From positions 1 through 54,750 of the forward strand of contig CACZPH010000073.1 of NCBI GenBank assembly GCA_902783025.1: a stretch of 54,750 nt of DNA. Reading direction: 5' to 3'. Numbering within the stretch: position 1 is the first letter of the stretch; the number at the start of each line of letters is the position of its first letter. The position numbers were made by a program, and so were the translations under genes. Positions 23,601 to 31,322 of this stretch are shown here, piece by piece. Under the pieces are notes generated by a model. That model had not been told where the DNA came from. It did not search any database and worked only from the letters and a program-made list of their open reading frames with translations. Source of the stretch: an uncultured Eubacteriales bacterium (GTDB lineage: Bacteria; Bacillota; Clostridia; Christensenellales; Pumilibacteraceae).

Positions 23601-26188
23601 GCAAACTTTTCCGCAACGGCGAATTCAGCATCTCGGATCTTCCGCTCAAAGCCGGCACTTATAAGTTCCGCGTAGAAGGCAGCGAATATACTTTCGGCGG
23701 CACGAAGACCTTTGAGATCACGGCGGAGCAGGCCGCGGCAAACGAAACCGTCAACTTCGCGGGCGACGAAGCCCTCGTGCTCAAGGAAAACATCTGGGGC
23801 GAGCCCACCTCCTCCGGATTCAGTTCCTGGTTCGACAAGAACGCGGACGATCCCGCTTCGACCTATTCCGTACATTTTGCGCGTGCGGGCATAGGACATA
23901 CGATCTTTAATCTCCGCCAGGGAATTGCGGACGGACAAATGATCTCGTATACTCTCAAGTACAACGATAAGTCCGCCGACGGAAGCGAACTCGCTAACGG
24001 TACTTTCCCCGCGACCGGAACGGTTTATAATCTCGAAAATCAAGAGCAGGATACTTATATCAAAAACACCGTAGACGGCAACAATATGGGTATTACGAGC
24101 AACGGCGTCGCATGGGGCGCAATGCCCACCGGCGCTTCGCCGCTCACTTCCGTCAAGGGTTTGTTCGGAATAAATATCAACATATACAACAATATCGTTA
24201 AACTGACCGATTACAGCGTGGCTTACGACTTTGCGTACCTTCGTAAGGACGGAAAGGTTTACTTCCTCGCGAAGTATCACGGCGACGAGAATTATTCGGT
24301 TGTTTCCACTCTTGACGCAAGCGGCGACGTTTCGTCCATTTCTCTTGCGATTTCCGGAGCGACGGCGTTCTATCTCAACTATACGTACAGCAATTTCGCC
24401 TTTAACGACAATGCGGAAGAAGTTTACGCTGTGCTCGATAAGGCTTACGACGGTCAGACGATCAAGGCTAAGGACGGCGACGGCAACTACGAGTCGATCA
24501 CGATATCCAACTACGGCGGAGCGGCGCAGAAAGCACCCGTCGATATGTCCCCGCTCACCTCTAACGACGCGTACAAGAACGATAACAACGGATTGCTTCG
24601 TGCCGGCGCTACGTTTAGCATCGAGGCGGATATCGACGTCTGGGGCGGCAAGTACCTTGCAAAAGGCTTCTACGTTCAGGACGAGAGCGGCAATTTCCTC
24701 CATATCGTGCCCAACGGCAGATCCGACGCGTGGATGGTTTCGGTATCGGCAGGCAACGGTTACGCTTCGCGTATCATGCCCACTTGCTCCAACACCAATA
24801 TAGACACTTTCTTCGATATTAACTCGCAGGCGAAATTTACCTATCACGCCAAACTTATCGTCGAAGGCGACGTATATACGCTCTATTACAACGGTCAGAA
24901 AGTATTCGAAATCAATCTCCGCGAAGAGTATGAGACCAAGAAACCCGACCAGCTCGCGTTTTATCCGTCCGGAAGCTATCTGACGCTCGGAGTGTACGAA
25001 TTCGGCGACGGCATTTCGTATTCGCAGTACCGCAATATCAAGGTTTCGTACGCTAACGAAAGCGCGTTCGCGACGCTCAAGGTAAAAGGCGCCGACGACT
25101 ATAAGGTTCTTTCCGAGGCCGGAGTGGAGACCACCTCTTTCGTGGCGGGCATGAACGCCAAGCTCAGAGTCGCTAAGGAAGGCTACGTAGTGGATTCGGC
25201 AACCGTTAACGACGAGATCGTTTCGGCTAAGTGCGTCGATTATGCGGCGGGCATTTACGAGATCCCCTTCACTTTCGAAGAGGAGACCAACGTTGAGGTC
25301 GAATGGTCTCAAGCCAAGGCCGTTGCGCCCGTAACCGTAAGCATAACCAATCTTACCGACAACGCTTATACGTTTACCTGCGGCGAACTTACCTTCTCCG
25401 GTACCGCTCAATCGGGCGTTATTTCGGCGGAACTTCCCGCGGGCGAGTGGACGCTCGAGATCAAGACGACCGGAAATCTTTTCGGCAAGACGATGACTAT
25501 CGAGATCCCCGAAAACAGTACCGAGCCTATCGACAGGAACGTAACGCTCGAAGTCAACGAATTCGGCGTAAGGGACATTTCGAGCAAGATAGTCGCTATG
25601 AGCAAGGACGAACAAGGCATTAACGTTTCGATAGAGGATCTTTATCGCAACGGCGGCGTATCGTATAATATCTTGCCCAAACTCAGCAACGGTCAAATGA
25701 TCAAGTTTACCTACAAGGGAGATCCCGGATTCGGCTATGACGAAAACGGAATCAACAGAGCGACTACGACCGACTCGTACCTGAAGTTTGCGGTAGGCGC
25801 GCCCGGCACAGACGTAGGCAATGAAGATCAGATCATGGGCTTGAAGGCAAACGGTGAGGCGTTCGGTAAAGGAACCGCCGCCGTTAAGCCGAGTCCGTTC
25901 AGCAGTATCGTTCAGAACTATCAGAACGAAAACTGGGACATCACTTACGATCTCGCTTACGTGCGTATCGACGACGTAGTATACTTCCTCGGCAAATACG
26001 GCACCGCTGACAAATACGACGTTCTTCTTTCCAAGAACCTCGGCGCGGGAGTCGGAGCGGCAAGCGTAAACCTCCGCGTCGCGTCGGGCGGCGGCATCAT
26101 GGCATGGGTAAAATACTCCTTCCTGCATATGCAGTACGTGACCGACTCCGCCGAAGTAACGGCGTTCTACGAGGCGGCTAACAAGTAA
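20648..26188 (+). CDS. Very large multidomain surface lipoprotein
   Basis: The 1846-residue protein has a signal peptide and a lipobox ending in Cys24 (AGVAC), then a Gln-rich linker, so it should be anchored outside the cell. Two related beta-sandwich repeats (about 45-120 and 130-215) share VNLTS, then Y-x-D-x-ACTQ, then N-x-VY-x-K. InlB-B-like repeats follow (FRGWY near 263, LAGWN near 406). LamG/concanavalin-like segments lie near 615-720, 1050-1260, 1310-1480 and 1645-1846; the second and last share YD-x-AY-x-R and VYFL-x-KY. Small beta domains lie between. No catalytic domain was recognised. A sugar- or host-surface-binding role is plausible but inferred. It is transcribed alone. It essentially never uses TTA, CTA or TCA codons. 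Confidence 0.85.
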   Translation: MKKKLATLLVSVLGVTVASAGVACTPQQSQQQQGTKAENAYTVTGDTDGNINVAYSSTTVNLTSYVTVQSGFEIKFYSDEACTQEVQAASYALSVGSNVVYAKITEIGKENNSDVAIITFVRAQRTSLDASEALKLNGQVYAGGEIKVGSAVSSVNLTSTFTLENGYGMTAYADSACTQALTASDVAVEPGANTVYLKVTENVDSTNSYVFRVNVYKTRSYSVTLRLPAKLFPDALPQVVSVDEKTVYEALAPELDSEAYNFRGWYLQEDFIDKYNDGAISSDIELFADVREKSYSKSVKFLLESKDGLYKEDPSLAIAEKSFKGAVKAADFETEIAAVTGFELKDFEKTADGVVVRLARKTFDVVFKNSKRYGSEVIDTVSVKYGLTPTAPVIADIRRDDEKTDKLAGWNAGDELYGADLAGFEVSGDVVFVAEYDTVSTTYSITALSGTGYTVTIVTDQSGLKKNASFQFDVILDTNYSHCKDDIEVYLGDTKVTQHVLDRYTAVVPGDAVIRVEGVVENSYSVTLASTFADDNFYGVSASDADDIGYAVDVSDSQLSTVALKDYEPSISVDGLRIGAHTVKFVRKSDRVVLGVKEFTLVPTTAKTVDLGSVELGNIYISGFTKDGDVFRADASKAGTGELIGVKFGDNFILDYEVEYNATSTEKEPAYGFTVSAGGDSVSFGLYEKGVYLAVNGQVFATKTGYDAKVLDSVATFRKFTLVRKNGFVLFFVGEEKTPAFVLSGEGFASVTGTAEINDASFAANLASAMGRILDRDYVSAAILSVATNAPTAKLYSTYRQVGFVMGAEHTENYHNFRTIKINGAAAEDTFDVGDPEYSVMIGTKQAGGEGSVTYDLASYGGMLYGKQITIHILMGEDTDAENDGKGIYYIQTPSQLLVTRKDKDGNVIATTDEILGVRAINEYGDEYEYTFVANEGEDYEFEFVYAPVESKKAIVNLSAVLAGQVAGGMDYSITNEEGMVVYSGKLFRNGEFSISDLPLKAGTYKFRVEGSEYTFGGTKTFEITAEQAAANETVNFAGDEALVLKENIWGEPTSSGFSSWFDKNADDPASTYSVHFARAGIGHTIFNLRQGIADGQMISYTLKYNDKSADGSELANGTFPATGTVYNLENQEQDTYIKNTVDGNNMGITSNGVAWGAMPTGASPLTSVKGLFGININIYNNIVKLTDYSVAYDFAYLRKDGKVYFLAKYHGDENYSVVSTLDASGDVSSISLAISGATAFYLNYTYSNFAFNDNAEEVYAVLDKAYDGQTIKAKDGDGNYESITISNYGGAAQKAPVDMSPLTSNDAYKNDNNGLLRAGATFSIEADIDVWGGKYLAKGFYVQDESGNFLHIVPNGRSDAWMVSVSAGNGYASRIMPTCSNTNIDTFFDINSQAKFTYHAKLIVEGDVYTLYYNGQKVFEINLREEYETKKPDQLAFYPSGSYLTLGVYEFGDGISYSQYRNIKVSYANESAFATLKVKGADDYKVLSEAGVETTSFVAGMNAKLRVAKEGYVVDSATVNDEIVSAKCVDYAAGIYEIPFTFEEETNVEVEWSQAKAVAPVTVSITNLTDNAYTFTCGELTFSGTAQSGVISAELPAGEWTLEIKTTGNLFGKTMTIEIPENSTEPIDRNVTLEVNEFGVRDISSKIVAMSKDEQGINVSIEDLYRNGGVSYNILPKLSNGQMIKFTYKGDPGFGYDENGINRATTTDSYLKFAVGAPGTDVGNEDQIMGLKANGEAFGKGTAAVKPSPFSSIVQNYQNENWDITYDLAYVRIDDVVYFLGKYGTADKYDVLLSKNLGAGVGAASVNLRVASGGGIMAWVKYSFLHMQYVTDSAEVTAFYEAANK

Positions 26189-26203
26189 ACAGACTCACAC
26201 GCA

Positions 26204-26235
26204 AAAGACCGGCGGAAATTCCGTCGGTCTTTTTG
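26204..26235 (+). terminator. Terminator after the lipoprotein gene
   Basis: AAAGACCGGCGG pairs with CCGTCGGTCTTT (one G:U), with a 5-nt loop and a T-run. Confidence 0.88.
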
Positions 26236-26276
26236 TTTCCCGCGCGCAAATATATATGACGCATACGGGAAAATAT

Positions 26277-26305
26277 TTGCGAAAAAATACTTTTTGTTGT
26301 ATAAT
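26277..26305 (+). promoter_or_regulatory. Promoter abutting the metallo-hydrolase start codon
   Basis: TTGCGA (26277-26282), a 17-nt spacer and TATAAT (26300-26305). The ATG follows at 26314, only 8 nt after the -10 element, and there is no Shine-Dalgarno. Confidence 0.8.
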
Positions 26306-26313
26306 ATACGCGT

Positions 26314-27102
26314 ATGCTGAAGATTTGCGTTTTCGGAAGCGGCAGCAAAGGCAACTGCACGCTCGTTTGCTCCGACACAACTTATTTACTCATTGACGAC
26401 GGTTTGCCTGTCCGCCGCGTCGAACGCGAACTCGATCGCGCCGGCATAGATCCGCGCTCGGTAAGCGTCCTTGTCACGCACTCGCACGTCGATCACGCGG
26501 GCGGTCTCGCCGCCTTTGTGACCAAGTACGGCGCGGAGGTTTACGCCGAAGCCGCCACTTACGACGCGCTCGTATTAAAATACGGCGTGCCGGCGGGCAA
26601 AGTTATCGCTTTCCGTGCGGGCGGGGATTTTTTCGTCGGAGACGTAACGGTTTCGCCGTTTAAGTTAAGTCACGACGTGCCGTGCGTGGGATACGGTCTG
26701 TATTGCAACGGCTGCAAGATCTCGGTCGCCACGGATCTGGGCAAGATCTCCGACAAAGTCGTGGGATTGCTCTCCGACTCCGATCTCGTGATGCTCGAAT
26801 TCAATCACGACGAAGAAATGCTCAGACGCAATCCGCACTATTCGGATTTTTTGAAGGCGCGCATTAAGTCCGATAAGGGGCATTTGTCCAACGCCGCCGC
26901 TTGCCGCGCCGCGGTCAAACTCGTAAAAAGCGGCGTAAAACAGTTGATACTTGCGCATCTTTCGCAGGAAAACAATATTCCCGAACTCGCTTACGAAACG
27001 CTGAAAAACGAGCTTGAGCGCAACGGTCTCGAGATAGGCCGCGACGTGAGAGTGGAGGTGGCGCGGCAGGACGCGCCCGGGGAGGTGCACGTAATATTAT
27101 GA
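26314..27102 (+). CDS. MBL-fold metallo-hydrolase, YycJ/WalJ-like
   Basis: The 262-residue protein of the metallo-beta-lactamase fold begins with the ICVFGSGSKGNCTLV start typical of YycJ/WalJ proteins. It carries the metal motif HSHVDH (56-61 with the preceding Thr), ATDLGKIS and LEFNHDEEML. These proteins are putative nucleases or hydrolases linked to the WalRK cell-wall system in Bacillus (family knowledge); no walRK genes are nearby. The first Met aligns with the family start, yet lies just 8 nt after the -10 box, so the mRNA is probably leaderless. The stop overlaps the next start (ATGA). Confidence 0.9.
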   Translation: MLKICVFGSGSKGNCTLVCSDTTYLLIDDGLPVRRVERELDRAGIDPRSVSVLVTHSHVDHAGGLAAFVTKYGAEVYAEAATYDALVLKYGVPAGKVIAFRAGGDFFVGDVTVSPFKLSHDVPCVGYGLYCNGCKISVATDLGKISDKVVGLLSDSDLVMLEFNHDEEMLRRNPHYSDFLKARIKSDKGHLSNAAACRAAVKLVKSGVKQLILAHLSQENNIPELAYETLKNELERNGLEIGRDVRVEVARQDAPGEVHVIL

Positions 27103-27962
27103 AGAAAGTGTCTTTTTCGACAGGCTCCGCGGCGTACGCGGCGGCGATAGCGGCAAACCTTATCGTCCAGTTTGTTTTCGCGGCGATAATTGCCGTCGGC
27201 GGAAGAACGGACGCGGTTTCGTTCGTCGCGTCTTTTTGCGTCGAAGCGGCGATGTTTACTGCGGCGGCGATAGTGCTCGCCGCTACAAAGAGCAAGCCGA
27301 CCGTCGCGATACGAAAACCCAAAGCGAACAATCTCGTACTCGGTCTGCTTATCTGGTTTCTCACTTTCGCGGGAGGTTTTTGGGCGGCGCTGTGGGCGGA
27401 GAAAGGTCTTGCCTCGCTCGGCCTTTCCGTGCCGGGTATAAGGGTGGACGGATGGTATTTCGTCCCGGCTGTTTTTTGCACTTGCATAGCGGCGCCCGTT
27501 TGCGAAGAAACGGTCTTTCGCTCGGCGCTTCTCGGCGGACTTATGTCGAGATTTTCGCAAGCGGCGTCGGTTATTCTGAGCGCGCTCGCTTTCGCTCTTA
27601 TGCATATGAGCCCGTTCCAGTTCGTTTTTCAACTTTATCTCGGCGTATCGCTCGCAATCGTCGCGTACAGGACGCAAAACCTTGCTTATACGATGATCAT
27701 GCACGCGGTAAGTAATTTGTGCGCCTTGCTTCTTGCGTTCGTTCCGGTCGATTTTACGGCGGTATGGTGGACGATCATTCCCGCCTTGCTGTTGATCCCG
27801 TCGACGCTATGGGGAGTGATCACGCTCTCAAAAGGCCTGAAAAACGAATCCGAAGACGAAGCGGCGACCGATAAAGAAAATACAGGCTGGGTGCCGTACG
27901 TTATCGCTTTGGCGATATGCGGCGCGGTATTCGCGACCGGATTTTTCGCCTTTGCGGGCTAA
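27099..27962 (+). CDS. CPBP-family intramembrane metalloprotease (1)
   Basis: The 287-residue polytopic membrane protein has the CPBP (CAAX protease/bacteriocin-processing) motifs. EETVFR is at residues 136-141 (EExxxR), and FALMH at 165-169 (FxxxH) is in the next helix. About eight hydrophobic segments are visible. It is translationally coupled to the upstream hydrolase by a 4-nt overlap. The substrate is unknown; family members process prenylated or secreted peptides, or act in bacteriocin self-immunity. A second CPBP gene follows behind its own promoter. Confidence 0.88.
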   Translation: MKKVSFSTGSAAYAAAIAANLIVQFVFAAIIAVGGRTDAVSFVASFCVEAAMFTAAAIVLAATKSKPTVAIRKPKANNLVLGLLIWFLTFAGGFWAALWAEKGLASLGLSVPGIRVDGWYFVPAVFCTCIAAPVCEETVFRSALLGGLMSRFSQAASVILSALAFALMHMSPFQFVFQLYLGVSLAIVAYRTQNLAYTMIMHAVSNLCALLLAFVPVDFTAVWWTIIPALLLIPSTLWGVITLSKGLKNESEDEAATDKENTGWVPYVIALAICGAVFATGFFAFAG

Positions 27963-27986
27963 AAAGCGCAATAAAGCGTAAAATAC

Positions 27987-28015
27987 TTGCAAAACAATGC
28001 GTTTCGTATTACAAT
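27987..28015 (+). promoter_or_regulatory. Promoter of the second CPBP gene
   Basis: TTGCAA (27987-27992), 17 nt, TACAAT (28010-28015), 25 nt before the ATG; CGGAG provides the ribosome site. Confidence 0.75.
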
Positions 28016-28039
28016 ATAACTATCTTATCGGAGAATAAT

Positions 28040-29110
28040 ATGGATAACGAGCAACTTCTCAAGAGGCAAAAACTTTTCCGTGCCGGAGGACTGATCCTTT
28101 TCGTCGACGTCCTCGGGCTGGTTTTTATGCGTATTCTTATGCGCTTGCTTGCCGCTAACGTTTTTACCGGCGCGGATCCCGTATCCGACGAAATATGGAC
28201 TAACGTGATTTTCGATATAGGCGGGCAGGTCTGCATTTCGCTTCTGCTGACTTTCCTCGTGGCGAAGCTGTATCTCAAGCAGGATTTCAAGACGTATCTC
28301 AATACGTCCAACGTGCGCAAATTCAATCCGCTCGTTATTCCGATCGCCGTCGGCATCGGCTTTTTTGCGCCCGCAATGTCGGGACTCGTCAACGTTTTTT
28401 CGAATCTGATATTCAGCTCGATGGGTCTGTATTATCCCTCGCAGGAAACGATCCTTCCGCCGCAATTCAATATAGGTATATTTATCCTGTATATCTTTCT
28501 TACCGGCGTATTGCCCGGAGTGTGCGAAGAAATGGTCAACCGCGGCATTGCGCTTACGGCTCTTCGCGGGACGTTTAAGGAGTGGCAGACGATAGTGATC
28601 GGCGGTTTGGTTTTCGGACTTTTCCACCAGTATATTTTCCAGACGTATTATACCGCGGTATTCGGCGCGCTTTTGGTCTTTATCGCTTTGCGCACGCGTT
28701 CGATAATCCCGTGCATGATCATCCACTTTACCAACAACACGCTCTCGGTAGTCAGCGAATTCGCCGATTTCTATCATTGGAGCGCGGATATTTCGCTGTT
28801 CGGGATCATTCGGAAGATCACGGATAACAACCTTCTTACGATATTTTTCCTTATCGTCGGGCTCGGCGTTCTCGTATTGCTTGTATGGCTTTTGGTAAAG
28901 GTCGTTCGCGACGGCGACAAAAAGAAAATCGCCCGTACAGTCGGGATACCCGCCGATCAAACCAAATACGTCAACGTCGAGGTCCTCGGCGGACCGCTCG
29001 GCGACACCGTGTATTACAGACCCGTTTTTCGCGATACGGTATTTTACTGGGGCGCGCTTATCGTTTCGGTAAGCACGACGGTATTTTCCGTAATTTCGTC
29101 GCTGATATGA
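28040..29110 (+). CDS. CPBP-family intramembrane metalloprotease (2)
   Basis: The 356-residue polytopic membrane protein has EEMVNR at 163-168 and FGLFH at 192-196, the EExxxR and FxxxH motifs of the CPBP family. It differs from its upstream neighbour by longer loops and a C-terminal domain (about 295-356) ending in a last hydrophobic helix. The ATG at 28040 was chosen over upstream in-frame starts because the promoter and CGGAG lie just ahead of it. Its stop codon overlaps the rlmH start (ATGA). Substrate unknown. Confidence 0.88.
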   Translation: MDNEQLLKRQKLFRAGGLILFVDVLGLVFMRILMRLLAANVFTGADPVSDEIWTNVIFDIGGQVCISLLLTFLVAKLYLKQDFKTYLNTSNVRKFNPLVIPIAVGIGFFAPAMSGLVNVFSNLIFSSMGLYYPSQETILPPQFNIGIFILYIFLTGVLPGVCEEMVNRGIALTALRGTFKEWQTIVIGGLVFGLFHQYIFQTYYTAVFGALLVFIALRTRSIIPCMIIHFTNNTLSVVSEFADFYHWSADISLFGIIRKITDNNLLTIFFLIVGLGVLVLLVWLLVKVVRDGDKKKIARTVGIPADQTKYVNVEVLGGPLGDTVYYRPVFRDTVFYWGALIVSVSTTVFSVISSLI

Positions 29111-29559
29111 AAAAGATCAATATCGTCTGCGTAGGCAAGATCAAAGAGAAGTTTATTTCCGACGGCATTGCCGAATATCTTAAGCGGACTTCGAGATTCG
29201 CCGCCGTTTCGGTCGTCGAACTTCCCGATCACGCGACGGATAAGGCGGAGTGCGTAAGAAAAGAAAGCGACGAGATACTTTCCAAACTCAAAGGCTACGT
29301 CGTTGCTCTCGATATAGGCGGAACGCAAAAGTCCAGCGAAGAGATCGCGCTCACGCTCGACAGGGCTTTCGTTACGAGTCCGGAAGTTACTTTCGTTATA
29401 GGCGGATCGTGCGGCTACGACGACAGAGTGAGAGCGAAAGCCGACGAAAGACTGTCTTTCGGCAGAGCGACTTTTCCGCATCAGCTTATGCGTCTGATGC
29501 TTTGCGAACAGATCTACCGCGCGTTTACCATTACCGCAGGTATGCCTTATCACAAATAA
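29107..29559 (+). CDS. rlmH: 23S rRNA (pseudouridine1915-N3)-methyltransferase
   Basis: RlmH methylates pseudouridine 1915 in helix 69 of 23S rRNA. The protein has 150 residues, close to the usual 155-159, of the SPOUT fold. It starts MKKINIVCVGKIKEKF, has VALDIGG and VIGGSCGYDDRVRAKAD (the SAM-binding knot) and ends with HQLMRLMLCEQIYRAFTI then PYHK. It starts in the overlap ATGA with the preceding gene. YycJ-like genes and rlmH sit close together in many Bacillota, which fits the neighbourhood here. Confidence 0.96.
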   Translation: MKKINIVCVGKIKEKFISDGIAEYLKRTSRFAAVSVVELPDHATDKAECVRKESDEILSKLKGYVVALDIGGTQKSSEEIALTLDRAFVTSPEVTFVIGGSCGYDDRVRAKADERLSFGRATFPHQLMRLMLCEQIYRAFTITAGMPYHK

Positions 29560-29565
29560 CGTTCC

Positions 29566-29583
29566 GCCCTCTTGAAAGAGGGC
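29566..29583 (+). terminator. Weak hairpin after rlmH
   Basis: GCCCTC and GAGGGC enclose TTGAAA, but only TTAAAAATTTT follows, so termination would be partial at best. Confidence 0.4.
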
Positions 29584-29644
29584 TTAAAAATTTTCGCGAG
29601 CGGGCGCACATCGGCGAAGGAAACCGCGTAAGAAGGAGTAAGTC

Positions 29645-30109
29645 ATGACGGACGACGAAAAATTTATGCGCGAATGCGTCAAAGAAGCGAAAAAATGCCT
29701 TAAGTACGGCGACGTACCCGTAGGCGCGATCGTCGTAAAGGACGGCGAAATAATAGCGCGAGCGCACAACGAGCGCGAAAAAACCAATCTTTCGACTTCG
29801 CACGCCGAAGTTCTGGCGATAAACCGCGCGAGCCGGAAACTCAACAACTGGAATCTTACGGGGTGCGAGCTGTACGTAACCCTGGAGCCCTGCGTAATGT
29901 GCGCGGGCGCTGTAATTTCCGCGCGAATAAGCAGGGTTTGTTTCGGAGCGTACGACAAGCGGTTCGGCTGCTGCGGAACGCTGTATAATCTTCTCAACGA
30001 CAGATTCAATCACCGCGCGCCGGTAAGCGGCGGCGTGCTCCAAAGCGAATGCGAAACCCTGCTCAAGGATTTTTTCGGCGCGGTAAGGCGCAATACGAGC
30101 GAGAATTAA
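29645..30109 (+). CDS. tadA: tRNA-specific adenosine deaminase
   Basis: TadA converts A34 to inosine in tRNA-Arg(ACG). The 154-residue cytidine-deaminase-fold protein has the zinc motifs HAEVLAI (His53, Glu55) and PCVMC (82-86) and a MRECVKEAKK start. The C-terminal FDKRFGC-like segment appears as YDKRFGCCGTLYNLL. AGAAGGAG lies upstream of the ATG. It follows rlmH by 85 nt across a weak hairpin and is followed by a new promoter for the next operon. No anomalies. Confidence 0.94.
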   Translation: MTDDEKFMRECVKEAKKCLKYGDVPVGAIVVKDGEIIARAHNEREKTNLSTSHAEVLAINRASRKLNNWNLTGCELYVTLEPCVMCAGAVISARISRVCFGAYDKRFGCCGTLYNLLNDRFNHRAPVSGGVLQSECETLLKDFFGAVRRNTSEN

Positions 30110-30141
30110 CCAAAAATCGACGTAAAACGGGGCGTTTTGCC

Positions 30142-30170
30142 TTGACATAAAACGACTAAAATAATATAAT
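30142..30170 (+). promoter_or_regulatory. Perfect consensus promoter with no leader
   Basis: TTGACA (30142-30147), exactly 17 nt, TATAAT (30165-30170). The ATG is at 30177, the position at which transcription should begin. Confidence 0.88.
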
Positions 30171-30176
30171 ATATTT

Positions 30177-31322
30177 ATGGGAACGAAAACTTTTTCTATT
30201 ATCATCAAGACGGCGTACGAAAACCTCGGCAACACCGCGGGCGTCGAACTTTTCGGCAAGACCATGCTTCAATGGGTGTGTTCGGCGGTGCGCGGAGAGT
30301 TCGTTACCGTAGATTACTCGGACAAAGTTGAAATCCCCGTTCTTATCAGACCATACCTTAACCCCGAAGCTGAATATACCGTAGTGCTCTATTCGGACAC
30401 GCCGCTTATCACCGAAAAAACGGTGAACCAAGCGGTCGCGGAAGCCGAAAAGTCGGGCGCGAACGTCATCAAGCTTACCAGGGGTTTTGTTTTTAAAACG
30501 GATTTTATCGCGCAGGTAGACAAGATATATACCGAGGAAACGCATTACTACGACGAGGAAGACTTCGTTACGGCTTTTTCGTACCGTCAGGTCGCGCTCA
30601 TCTGCGAAATTTTGCGCAATCGTATCCTTAACTTCCATATGGAGCGCGGAGTGTATATCGAGGACGTCGCCACGACGTTTATCGGCAGCGAAGTCGTTAT
30701 CGGCAAAAACGTCCGCATCGCGCCCAATAATATCATTAAGGGCAATTCGGTCATCGCCGACGGCGTAAGACTCGAAACGGGCAATAATATCATAGACAGT
30801 TATATCGGCAAGAAGGCGACTTGCGTTTCGTCGCGGATCAACCATTCGTCGGTGGGCGAAGGCTCGTCCGTAGGTCCGTACGCAAACCTCAGGGAAGACG
30901 TTATACTCGGCGCGGACTGCCACGTGGGCGACTTCGTGGAGATCAAGAAATCCAAGATAGGCGAGCGTTGCAAAATGGGACATCTCGCGTATATCGGCAA
31001 CGTCGTTATGGGCAGAGACTGCAACGTCGGAGCGGGGACCGTTTTCGCCAACTACGACGGCAAGGACAAGCACACTACCGTGGTGGGGAACCGCGCGTTT
31101 ATCGGTTCGCAGTCGACCATAGTCGCGCCCGTTACGCTCGGCGACGGCGCGTTTGTCGCGGCGGGATCGGTCATTACCTCGTCGGTGCCCGAAAAGGCGC
31201 TTGCCATCGCGCGTGCAAGACAGGTCGAGAAACCCGAATGGAAAGGCAACAAATACACCGCGTCTCCCGAGGCTGACGCTCAAATTCTAAAAGGTACAAA
31301 TTTTTCGGAGGAAAACTTATGA
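30177..31322 (+). CDS. glmU: GlmU homologue with degenerate uridylyltransferase domain
   Basis: The 381-residue protein is shorter than normal GlmU (about 455). The C-terminal left-handed beta-helix with hexapeptide repeats (about 155-345) keeps GlmU acetyltransferase signatures, including NVGAGTVFANYDGKDKH and AFIGSQSTIVAPVTLGDGAFVAAGSVIT. The N-terminal half is only about 150 residues and lacks the LAAGxGTRM nucleotide-binding start of the pyrophosphorylase; a YSDTPLITE relic of the metal-binding strand remains. It therefore probably acetylates glucosamine-1-phosphate but may not make UDP-GlcNAc. It overlaps prs by 4 nt; glmU-prs adjacency is usual in Bacillota. The gene appears leaderless. 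The symbol marks homology, not proven bifunctionality. Confidence 0.85.
   Translation: MGTKTFSIIIKTAYENLGNTAGVELFGKTMLQWVCSAVRGEFVTVDYSDKVEIPVLIRPYLNPEAEYTVVLYSDTPLITEKTVNQAVAEAEKSGANVIKLTRGFVFKTDFIAQVDKIYTEETHYYDEEDFVTAFSYRQVALICEILRNRILNFHMERGVYIEDVATTFIGSEVVIGKNVRIAPNNIIKGNSVIADGVRLETGNNIIDSYIGKKATCVSSRINHSSVGEGSSVGPYANLREDVILGADCHVGDFVEIKKSKIGERCKMGHLAYIGNVVMGRDCNVGAGTVFANYDGKDKHTTVVGNRAFIGSQSTIVAPVTLGDGAFVAAGSVITSSVPEKALAIARARQVEKPEWKGNKYTASPEADAQILKGTNFSEENL

Noticed and set aside
20669..26128. 1819-codon open frame antisense to the giant lipoprotein gene
   Set aside because: It lies in exact codon register opposite the sense gene and is open only because the sense gene avoids TTA, CTA and TCA. 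It lacks a ribosome site, signal or recognisable domain, while the sense protein has a lipobox, repeats and a perfect promoter.
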